Source of the DNA: Fibrobacterota bacterium
GTDB lineage: Bacteria > Fibrobacterota > Chitinivibrionia > Chitinivibrionales > Chitinispirillaceae
Direction: 5' to 3'
NCBI GenBank assembly: GCA_003164335.1
Contig: PLTF01000123.1
Span: 3,558 to 46,735 of the forward strand
Length of the DNA stretch: 43,178 nucleotides
A program made the position numbers and the translations under genes. The notes below the pieces were generated by a model. That model was given only the letters and a program-made list of their open reading frames with translations, did not search any database and was not told where the DNA came from. Of this stretch, positions 8,967-15,726 are shown one piece after another. Within the stretch, counting starts at the first letter, position 1. Each line of letters begins with the position of its first letter.

Positions 8967-9133
8967 TACTAATCAGTTCATAAAGTATGATCACAGAAAA
9001 ACTGCCGCTCGCCCTGAGCCTGTTGAAGGGTGAGCTCTAAACACGCACCGCTCATGGTTTGCTTCGACAGGCTCAGCACAGGCTTGCTCACCACGAACGG
9101 CTGGATGTAACCCTACTTATGAACTGCTGAGTA
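8967..9133. mobile_element. MITE-like element, copy 1
   Basis: About 167 bases starting TACTAATCAGTTCATAAAGTA and ending in its approximate inverse ACTTATGAACTGCTGAGTA. The interior carries the family core: gccctgagcctgttgaaggg near the left and cgacaggctcag with ccacgaacgg near the right, which pair as an inner inverted repeat. TA is present at both ends, as expected for elements moved by IS630/Tc1-mariner-type transposases. It has no coding capacity. Its right end supplies the 3' end of the neighbouring lipoprotein gene. Confidence 0.7.
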
Positions 9134-9769
9134 TTTCCCTGACCTGATGATTTTTTCCTTCGTCAGCTCGTCGGTTACCAATGCGGCAATCCCGCTCTGC
9201 AGATCGGTCACTGAGGCAGGGTCGGGGGTCCGGCTCGTTGCGCTCCAGACCATGTGGCTGTTCTTTCCGGTAGTGGCGACATCAATGGTGCGAATACCGA
9301 CCGTCTGGGAGTCGATGTATCCCGGATGCTGCACCACCGTATAGTAGGTCCAGTAGGTCGGCCAGAAATAGCTGTAATCATTATGGCTGACTATGGTGGT
9401 ATGTTCCGGAACATAACGGATGTCGGTTTCCATCGGTTGCCTGAGAATGACCATGATGCCGTCGAACCCGTTCGCCTGCACGGTCGCTATAACCTCATTG
9501 GTATCCGGCGGCAGATCCGGGAATAGCGAATACGATGCCGTTGCAGCCACTCCACGCCGCACAAGCTGGCCCACAAAAGCATCCTCCCAGATGCGCCTTT
9601 TCGCGGCATCCTTTCTCACGGCAATAACCAGCATCTTCCCGAGCGGAGGGGACTGATAGGCAGGATCATGCCATTCGTGGACAAGGCTGGAAGACGATAC
9701 GCAGCCGGACATGCCGCTTAGTAAGTATCCTAGCACCAGTACCGCAACCGTTTTTCCCGGAAAATTCAT
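9113..9769 (-). CDS. DUF4136-like lipoprotein
   Basis: A 218-residue predicted lipoprotein. The start at 9769 (MNFPGKTVAV) follows AGGAG; the longer open frame upstream runs into repeat DNA and is rejected. The signal peptide ends in MSGC (Cys23). The mature part begins SSSSLVHEWHDPAYQSPPLGKMLVIAV, then REIWEDAF-like KRRIWEDAFVGQLVRRGV, and later FDGIMVILRQ, a plan seen in DUF4136 and related small lipoproteins. A central aromatic stretch HNDYSYFWPTYWTYYTVV is notable. The last residues (YSAVHK) and the TAG stop are read from the inverted repeat of the MITE-like element, so the native C-terminus may have been replaced. Function unknown. Confidence 0.78.
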   Translation of the reverse strand: MNFPGKTVAVLVLGYLLSGMSGCVSSSSLVHEWHDPAYQSPPLGKMLVIAVRKDAAKRRIWEDAFVGQLVRRGVAATASYSLFPDLPPDTNEVIATVQANGFDGIMVILRQPMETDIRYVPEHTTIVSHNDYSYFWPTYWTYYTVVQHPGYIDSQTVGIRTIDVATTGKNSHMVWSATSRTPDPASVTDLQSGIAALVTDELTKEKIIRSGKYSAVHK

Positions 9770-9810
9770 ACGCTCCTCATTTCTCTTATAAATTTTATTG
9801 AAGACCTCAA

Positions 9811-9967
9811 ACCGTTCATGGTGATCCAAGCATGTACTGAGCTTGTCGAAGTAAACCATGATCATCCGATTGCTGCAGCTCGCCCTTCGCCGGGCTCAGG
9901 GCGAACGGAAATCGCTTAAATCCGGCGAAAACAGCCGTTCGTGGAGAGCCTGTCGAACCATGAACGG
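9811..9967. repeat. Degenerate copies of the MITE core
   Basis: Two partial copies of the dispersed core without clear terminal repeats: 9811-9908 from accgttcatggtgatcc to gggctcagggcgaacgg, and 9932-9967 with gccgttcgtggagagcctg and tgaacgg. They lie in the leader region upstream of the lipoprotein gene at 9769 and could form long hairpins in its transcript. Confidence 0.65.
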
Positions 9968-9983
9968 AATCTTTAGAGGTTCC

Positions 9984-10133
9984 CTAGAGTATTTTTTCGC
10001 GGCGGATGATCCTCACCAGGATGACGATGACGGCAATAACCAGGAGAAGGTGAATGAACCCTCCCATGGTATAGGAAGTTACCAGCCCTAAAACCCACAA
10101 CAATATGAGTACGACCGCTATCGCGTAAAGCAT
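9984..10133 (-). CDS. Lmo0937-family small membrane protein
   Basis: A 49-residue protein. Two hydrophobic helices, MLYAIAVVLILLWVLGLV and FIHLLLVIAVIVILVRII, are separated by the turn TSYTMGG and end in a basic tail RRE. This matches the lmo0937/DUF5670 family of tiny membrane proteins (LWxLGLxxxxTxGGxIHxLLVIAxIxxxxR). Their function is unknown; they are often found among stress-response genes. The ATG is preceded by GGAGAAGGAGCGG, a strong ribosome site. It lies with other small proteins of the same strand. Confidence 0.88.
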   Translation of the reverse strand: MLYAIAVVLILLWVLGLVTSYTMGGFIHLLLVIAVIVILVRIIRREKIL

Positions 10134-10193
10134 AACCCGCTCCTTCTCCATTCGTAAGCTATCCCGGAAAGCCTTGTATTTTCCGGGGAAAGT

Positions 10194-10445
10194 TTACCGG
10201 TTCAATGCTCCCTGTTTAACGGCAGCCTTACCGGCAGATATCGTGAGTTCTCGTCCGCGATTCTGCAAAGCCTCCAGAACATTGCTTTTTTCAATACGGG
10301 CCGCGTTCACCTTGCGGACTTCCTTTTCCGCCTTCAACCAGTCTTCGAGCGGACTTCCGTCCTCTCCCTTCCGTTCAACATACAAATTGTAAGCCAATGC
10401 CCTGATAATTCCGAGATCATTGTTCACAAAATGCTCCTTTGTCAT
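10194..10445 (-). CDS. DUF2934 protein
   Basis: An 83-residue cytosolic protein. Residues about 12-43 match the DUF2934 pattern: an RALAYNLYVERKG helix followed by SPLEDWLKAEKEV, with the conserved Tyr, DW and AE residues. The rest is a basic helical tail. DUF2934 proteins occur in one or many copies in Geobacter-like, acidobacterial and other genomes; no function is established. AAGGAG stands before the ATG. Spacing of 60 bases to the lmo0937 gene allows co-transcription. Confidence 0.85.
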   Translation of the reverse strand: MTKEHFVNNDLGIIRALAYNLYVERKGEDGSPLEDWLKAEKEVRKVNAARIEKSNVLEALQNRGRELTISAGKAAVKQGALNR

Positions 10446-10498
10446 ATTGTTTCCATTCCGGTGTTCATTGAAATCCGGCGTTCCGGCAAAACCGTTCT

Positions 10499-10723
10499 TT
10501 ATATATCCACGTCATCGATCCCTTCGAGATGTTCGATATCGAACCAGATGAATTTCCTGTTTTTATCGATAACCAGCAGTTCCGTCTTATCGCCGGTTAC
10601 GCGCATGGCGTAGGCATGCGAATGGTACTCCTGGTCATCCTTGACATGGACGCGCAGCGAAACCTGCGCTACAATGGGCGTTTCTACCCTCTTCCTGAGT
10701 AACGGCAATATTTTCATTTTCAT
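10499..10723 (-). CDS. Small protein of unknown function
   Basis: A 74-residue protein starting MKMKILPLLRKRVETPIVAQ. After a basic N-terminus it has alternating hydrophobic strands (VAQVSLRVHV, AYAMRVTG, KTELLVID, KFIWFDIEHLEGI) that suggest a small beta fold, and it ends in an acidic IDDVDI tail. I do not recognise the family. GGAGGAGACT before the ATG at 10723 is a strong ribosome site and supports it as a real gene. It is 53 bases upstream of the DUF2934 gene on the same strand, so the three small genes 10723-9984 probably form one unit. Confidence 0.65.
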   Translation of the reverse strand: MKMKILPLLRKRVETPIVAQVSLRVHVKDDQEYHSHAYAMRVTGDKTELLVIDKNRKFIWFDIEHLEGIDDVDI

Positions 10724-10939
10724 AGTCTCCTCCGACGCACCAATATCCCGCAAAATGCATGCCGCGCTTTTTCTTCGATACAAGGTCAAAATAACGCCCT
10801 ATCCGTCGAAATGGGTTGGAACGGCGCCTGTAACCCTGTTTCCCGGTTATACTATTATATGGTCGGCAAATGTCTTTTCCATTCATATCTTATAAACAGT
10901 AACCGGAGTCCTATTAATGAGATTTATTGCTGCCATAGC

Positions 10940-11095
10940 GGAGGAACCGGGCTTAAATCAAAGGCCTTTGATGGGGGAACCTCACCCCGGCCCAAAGGGG
11001 CCGGACCTCTCCGCCAGGAGAGGTATAATAAAATCAAAAAAATCCAAACCATTCCGCAAGCGCTCGCCCACTCCCGCAACGCTCACATTAGGTAG
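10940..11095 (+). repeat. Dispersed repeat family 2, short copy
   Basis: From gcttaaatcaaaggcctttga through ctcaccccggccc, ggccggacctctccgcc and gagaggtataataaaa to cccgcaacgctcacattagg. The same series of blocks occurs in reverse orientation at about 28045-28340, with about 130 extra bases in the middle. No ORF spans both copies, so it is taken as non-coding. The larger stretch 10724-11666 holds no gene that I can support. Confidence 0.7.
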
Positions 11096-11276
11096 AAAAC
11101 ATAAGGGTAAAAAAATCATTCCTGCTTCTATGCTTCTACGCATAAACGCATCTATTTTTCTTTCAATTTTTTCCCGCTTCTATGCTTCTACGATTTTTAT
11201 GTTCTTTTCGCAGAGGCCTCGTGGGTCCCCGCCGCAGGGTGCTTATTATGAAGCACTCCCACATCGTGCGGGTGAC

Positions 11277-11416
11277 CCGGCTCAGCCATCCAAAAGAATT
11301 TGACTTTGCCTTTTCTTTTGGATTCCGGCTCAGCCATCCAAAAGCATTTGAAGTTTCTTCTGCTTTTGGATTCCGGCTCAGCCATCCGAATGAAGTTGAC
11401 TTTGATTTTGAATTTG
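11277..11416. repeat. 48-bp tandem repeat, about three units
   Basis: Units begin ccggctcagccatcc at 11277, 11325 and 11373. Each of the first two contains a hairpin of ccaaaag and cttttgg around an A/T-rich loop. As 48 is a multiple of three, the minus strand stays open with a 16-residue repeat (FGWLSRNPK...), but there is no ribosome site or plausible protein around it, so it is not called as a gene. Confidence 0.75.
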
Positions 11417-11666
11417 TAAGTAGTGGCATGGTTATTGCGCAGATTACTATTTGGAAATTAACCGGAAGCATGCAGGCCATTAATTCCCCGCAAGCAAATT
11501 CCTGCCCGTATGGCGAGCGTTCGACGAGATCGGTTACATAGTGGGGTCGGTATATTGTGCGCTTCAAGGCGGTTGCTTTTGAAAAACAAACGGTAATGAT
11601 GGTGACACGGTAAGTTCCCTGGGCCTAGCTCTTGGCCTTTTACAACATACAACCAGAGGAGGTTTT

Positions 11667-12200
11667 ATGAAACGTATCTGCATTGCTGCGGTTGTTGCAT
11701 CAACCATTGCCCTCAGCGGATGCATCGGTTCCTTTACCCTTACCAACCATGTCTACCGTTGGAATGAGAAGGCGACCGACAACAAATATGTCAACAGCGC
11801 CATTCTATGGGTGCTGCTGATTGTGCCGGTCTATGATGTGACGCTGTTCGTCGATTTCGTCGCTTTAAATACCATAGAATTCTGGACCGGGAAAAATCCC
11901 GTAGCATTCAGCGGCCCGGAAAAACTTGAAAAGGTGGTACTATCGCACGGCAAGACCTGCAGGGTTACGATGGGCAATAATGTCCTTACCATCGACCGGC
12001 TTGATGGGTTATCCCCTGGAAGGGAGCTTACCATTCGTTATGATACTGCAACCAAAAACTTTTTGATGGTTGATGGCCAGGGTGTTACGACGAAGGTCGC
12101 ATCGATCGATCAATCGATGCTGACGCTCTTTTCACCAAACGGCCGGATAACCACGCGGTCACTCGATCAAAAACAGCTGCCGCTCGCTTGTGCGCGCTGA
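11667..12200 (+). CDS. DUF3332 lipoprotein
   Basis: A 177-residue predicted lipoprotein. The signal peptide MKRICIAAVVASTIALSGC has the lipobox LSGC with Cys19. The mature part begins IGSFTLTNHVYRWNEKATDNKYVNSAI and has a hydrophobic stretch LWVLLIVPVYDVTLFVDFV then LNTIEFWTGKNPV, which is the DUF3332 pattern. The second half is beta-rich and polar. No function is known for this family. Its ribosome site is AGAGGAGG just before the ATG. It is a single plus-strand gene that shares a terminator with the converging histidine kinase gene. Confidence 0.88.
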   Translation: MKRICIAAVVASTIALSGCIGSFTLTNHVYRWNEKATDNKYVNSAILWVLLIVPVYDVTLFVDFVALNTIEFWTGKNPVAFSGPEKLEKVVLSHGKTCRVTMGNNVLTIDRLDGLSPGRELTIRYDTATKNFLMVDGQGVTTKVASIDQSMLTLFSPNGRITTRSLDQKQLPLACAR

Positions 12201-12228
12201 AAATATAAGAATCAACACGGTCCTCTTT

Positions 12229-12270
12229 AAAAAAATGCCCCCCGGTAAAGAGTCATCGGAGGGCATTTTT
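12229..12270. terminator. Bidirectional rho-independent terminator
   Basis: A stem aaaaatgccccccgg / tcggagggcattttt with a 9-12 base loop and an A-tract on one side, T-tract on the other. It lies between the ends of the converging DUF3332 gene (stop 12200) and histidine kinase gene (stop 12300) and can serve both. Confidence 0.88.
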
Positions 12271-12299
12271 CATGGCGGAAGCACTTTCAGAAGGACAGG

Positions 12300-14027
12300 T
12301 CACCTTTCAGCGGGATTGATCTCCCTTGCTTTGAAATAGATTCGGACTTTATCGATAAGCTCATTTGCATGATACGGCTTCGGCAGACTGCCGTTAAATC
12401 CGTATTCTCCCGGATTCGCCATAATCGGGTGGTCGGAATAACCGCTCGATGCAATGACTGCAAGATCGGGATCGATGAGCCGCAGATCATGGATTGTCTC
12501 CGCTCCGCCGCGCCCGCCGGGTATACTGAGATCGAGGATGGCTCCAATAAAGGGCGTTCCCGAATGGAGCGCAGCTTTTAAGCAATCAATTGCCTCGTCG
12601 CCATTTCGCACTTCCACGATGCCGTAGCCGGTTTTTAAAAGAACTGCCGATGCGACCTCGCGTATGGAATCCTCATCATCCATGATGAGGATTGTTCCCT
12701 GTCCCGGGGATTCCTCCGGACAGAAGGCATCGTCCTTTTCAAAGAGAACTGCTGCCGCATCCTGCAATGCGGGAAGGTAGAGGTGAAACGTCGTTCCTGC
12801 CGACACCATGGACTCGACCTCGATCATACCGTGATGTTTTTTGACAATAGAGTCGCTTATGGCGAGGCCCAATCCGCTTCCCGCTCCCTTGGTGGTAAAA
12901 AACGGGTCGAAAATGCGCTGCATATCATGCGAATTAATACCGGCACCATGGTCGCGAATGGATATTTTAAGGAATTTTTCAGTCGGCGGCAGCGATGAAG
13001 GACCTTGATCAGGAGGCACATTGCTTATGGTAATCTCAATGCTCCCGCTTCCGGGCATGGCCTGGCGTGCATTCAACACGATGTTGTGAATGACCTGCGA
13101 TATCTGATTTTCATCGATCAAACACGACCGGAGATTCTCCTCAATGGAAAAATGAGCGGCAATAGATGAGCCGCTCAATGCAAAATCCACACACTCTTCA
13201 ACCAGATCTTCAATAGATTGCGCTTTTAAGACCGGCGCGCCGCCTTTTGAAAAGGTAAGCAGCCGCTGTGTAAGGTACTTTGCACGATCGAATATATGCC
13301 GCGTTTTCACGAGCGTCTGGAAGGCCTGTCGAGCGCCTCCATCCTCGGCATAACTTTGCGCGAGATCGACATACCCGATGATCCCGGACAGGAGATTATT
13401 GAAATCATGGGCAAGGCCGCCGGCAAGAACCCCCAGCGATTCGAGTTTCTCGGCCCGTTGCATAATTTCTTCGCTTTTTTTCTGCAGGGTAATGTCAAAA
13501 ACGGCCGTCAGAATTTCCGCAGACCCGTCGTCTGCCCCGCGAAGCAGGATGCTGGCCAGATGTGCAAAAAAAACCTCTCCGTTCCTCTTTTTCAGCCTGA
13601 TTTCACACGATTGCGATAGTCCCCGGCTAAGCGTCTGCCGATGACGATGGAACAAATCTTTGTCATCTCCATGGACAAAAACATTAAATGGCTTGCCGAT
13701 CAGTTCGCTTCGTTCGAACTCAAGGAGTTGCGAGGCGGTCAGGTTGGCTTCGGTTATCCTGCTGGTTCGATCCATCGACACATAGCCGACGGGCGCGAAA
13801 TCATAGAGGTCGGAATATCGCTTGTTGGAACGCGCAAGAGAGGCATGCGATTGCCGCAACTCCTCATTCTGCACCTCAAGTTCGATCTGATGAACCTGTA
13901 ATTCACGATTCAGTGCCTTGATGTCGAAATCCGAGGGCTCATACGGTCCCGATTTGGCGGCAAGCAGCGCTTCCGCCTTCCTGCGGAGCGCGGATTCCCT
14001 GTCCCGGCTGGGTTTATTCGCTTTCAT
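12300..14027 (-). CDS. PAS-domain hybrid histidine kinase with receiver
   Basis: A 575-residue cytosolic sensor kinase without membrane helices. Order: N-terminal coiled coil (about 35-65, LNRELQVHQIELEVQNEELR), PAS domain (about 70-185, FAPVGYVSMDRTSRITEANL), HisKA with GGLAHDFNNLL and the phospho-accepting His207, HATPase_c with N319 (N box), DHGAGI (G1, from Asp359), DPFFTTK and GSGLGL, and a receiver with acidic pair Asp450/Asp451, phospho-acceptor Asp499 (AILDLSIPGG) and Lys550 (LPKPY). The HDFNNLL type and the fused receiver fit a phosphorelay, so an outside Hpt or second receiver is expected; none is adjacent. AGGA lies eight bases before the ATG. Signal sensed is unknown. Confidence 0.95.
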   Translation of the reverse strand: MKANKPSRDRESALRRKAEALLAAKSGPYEPSDFDIKALNRELQVHQIELEVQNEELRQSHASLARSNKRYSDLYDFAPVGYVSMDRTSRITEANLTASQLLEFERSELIGKPFNVFVHGDDKDLFHRHRQTLSRGLSQSCEIRLKKRNGEVFFAHLASILLRGADDGSAEILTAVFDITLQKKSEEIMQRAEKLESLGVLAGGLAHDFNNLLSGIIGYVDLAQSYAEDGGARQAFQTLVKTRHIFDRAKYLTQRLLTFSKGGAPVLKAQSIEDLVEECVDFALSGSSIAAHFSIEENLRSCLIDENQISQVIHNIVLNARQAMPGSGSIEITISNVPPDQGPSSLPPTEKFLKISIRDHGAGINSHDMQRIFDPFFTTKGAGSGLGLAISDSIVKKHHGMIEVESMVSAGTTFHLYLPALQDAAAVLFEKDDAFCPEESPGQGTILIMDDEDSIREVASAVLLKTGYGIVEVRNGDEAIDCLKAALHSGTPFIGAILDLSIPGGRGGAETIHDLRLIDPDLAVIASSGYSDHPIMANPGEYGFNGSLPKPYHANELIDKVRIYFKAREINPAER

Positions 14028-14143
14028 GGATTATCCTGTCAATCGACGAACCTTCGTTCGCCGAATATATTCCTGTATAGATCGGGCAAATCGCCTGTTT
14101 TGCTTCCCACCATGGCACATAAGTGATTACCTTCCCCGCTTTC

Positions 14144-15019
14144 TTAGAGGAAGTAACCTATTACTTCAATAATATTCAGCCCGAAAAAAAGCTGAGGAGA
14201 TTTGAACTCATGGAGATTGATGATGACGCCGCCTGATATTCCATAGAGCCAGGAAACGCCTATGCCGATATTTTCAAGGCTAAATATGTTTTCCGCGGTA
14301 GTTGCGTTTGTGTCAACCATCACGACATTGTTGAATATTATCACACTCGGCGAAAAGAGGTAGTTGTCGTAGGTCCCGGTTGCGTAGGGTGTAACCGCCA
14401 ATCCGATACCCCAGCCAAATGCGTACTTGCCGTAGTTTTTTCCTACGGGATAAATCGTCGGCCCGGAGTAGGCTGCTGCCTTGGGATACGGCATATTTAT
14501 GGTAAATTGCTTCATAAACCGGTATGCGCCCTGCACTATTTTATATAAGGTAAAGTAGTATTTTTTACCTGGTTGCGGATTTATGTCAATTTCCGAACCG
14601 GCGTGCATTTCCTGGTCCATGATCAGGGTTTCGGCATTCAGGTCATCGACGGATACGATCTTTAACCGGTACCGGTCGGTCGCCAGGGTATCGATGCAGG
14701 TAACGGTGAGCTGTCTCTTATTGGATGCCTGCGGGGACCATATATACTTGCTCTTGATTTCCTCTATCGTATCATGATCCTTGCATTGCACATAGTAGAG
14801 GATCGGTTTCCGGATCTTTGCAGAATGCCAGTATGTAAGCTTGAAGACGCTGTCATCGGGATTGCATTCGATCGCCGGGATTCCATTCGAGGCTGTCGCC
14901 AAAGGTGCCGCAATGCCGGTTTTTTCGAGCGAGGCATGCAGGTTAATAAGGGGAACCTGCGTGCATCCCGCAATCCATAGTATCATCGCAAATAAAATGG
15001 AGAATACTTTCATTTTCAT
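14144..15019 (-). CDS. Lipoprotein of unknown function
   Basis: A 291-residue predicted lipoprotein. The start MKMKVFSILFAMILWIAGC has the lipobox IAGC with Cys19 and is preceded by AAAAAGGG; the upstream extension to 15076 lacks a signal. The middle has polar beta-type segments (KRQLTVTCIDTLATDRYRLKIVSVDD, YYFTLYKIVQGAYRFMKQF). The C-terminal third is glycine- and aromatic-rich with alternating strands (KYAFGWGIGLAVTPYATG, ENIGIGVSWLYGISGGVIIN, LFFGLNIIEVIGYFL) and ends in Leu, which suggests a membrane or surface beta-structure. I do not recognise the family. It is 116 bases upstream of the kinase start, on the same strand. Confidence 0.72.
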   Translation of the reverse strand: MKMKVFSILFAMILWIAGCTQVPLINLHASLEKTGIAAPLATASNGIPAIECNPDDSVFKLTYWHSAKIRKPILYYVQCKDHDTIEEIKSKYIWSPQASNKRQLTVTCIDTLATDRYRLKIVSVDDLNAETLIMDQEMHAGSEIDINPQPGKKYYFTLYKIVQGAYRFMKQFTINMPYPKAAAYSGPTIYPVGKNYGKYAFGWGIGLAVTPYATGTYDNYLFSPSVIIFNNVVMVDTNATTAENIFSLENIGIGVSWLYGISGGVIINLHEFKSPQLFFGLNIIEVIGYFL

Positions 15020-15179
15020 GGCGCCCTTTTTACAGTATCTGCGAAAAGAATGGCTTTCGTCCGGGAGTAGTGCCAAAAAACGACCTTACTATTGTTAATG
15101 AGGCATTTGTCACGTTGTCCGAATTCTCCAATATGATTGTGTTCTTCCCAAACAGGTCAAAAGCAGCATTGCATCCCGC

Positions 15180-15293
15180 CGTTCGTGGTGAGCCGGTAGA
15201 ACCATGAACAGTGCAACTCCACAAATCGCCCTTCCATAAGCTCAGAGCGAACGGCAGTTTTTTCCAGGGTCATCCTTATGAACCTATTACTAA
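15180..15293. repeat. Degenerate MITE copy
   Basis: Core ccgttcgtggtgagcc...gaaccatgaac then cgcccttccataagctcag and gcgaacgg, followed by ccttatgaacctattactaa resembling the right terminal repeat. No clear left end. The wider gap 15020-15726 holds no convincing gene on either strand. Confidence 0.55.
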
Positions 15294-15726
15294 TTCGCAA
15301 TAAGCATGCCATAGCTTATCCATTCGGACTCCTTCGCCACAGGATTTCCCCAAAATGCTCCCGTCTGCGGTGTTCTTTATCGACCAGAATAACTCCCTGA
15401 GAATACTATTTCCTGTTTTCGGGATGGTCTGTCTTAAATATGAGATTTTTCGGTCGGAATGATCGGAGGCCGGCCCGGGCAATAGTGCAATCTGAACAGG
15501 GGGGAATGCCGTGCACATAACGAGCATAAGTCCCGCGGGGCGCTGTCTGCAGCGAAGTTCCACCGCATTAGCTGCTTAATTAATATTGATGGGCACGGTA
15601 ATTGCATTGAAAGATTAAGAATCTGTTCCAATCGGTTAGAGGCCAGTCGACGACCGGAAGAAAATTGCCCAGCCCGCCGTGAATTTAAAGCCGGGAATCA
15701 CTTTTCACCAGTAACGGAGGTTTCAT

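Noticed and set aside
10917-11303. Plus-strand frames over repeat family 2
   Set aside because: The other copy at 28.2 kb does not keep the frame, and there is no ribosome site.
11163-11567. 134-codon minus-strand frame with FGWLSRNPK repeats
   Set aside because: The open frame follows from the 48-bp tandem units; no ribosome site, no signal or domain outside the repeat, and part of it lies in A/T-rich hairpin sequence.
15276-15631. Minus-strand frames of 65-95 codons in the gap before the OmpA-type gene
   Set aside because: No ribosome sites, no recognisable domain, and one overlaps the degenerate MITE end.
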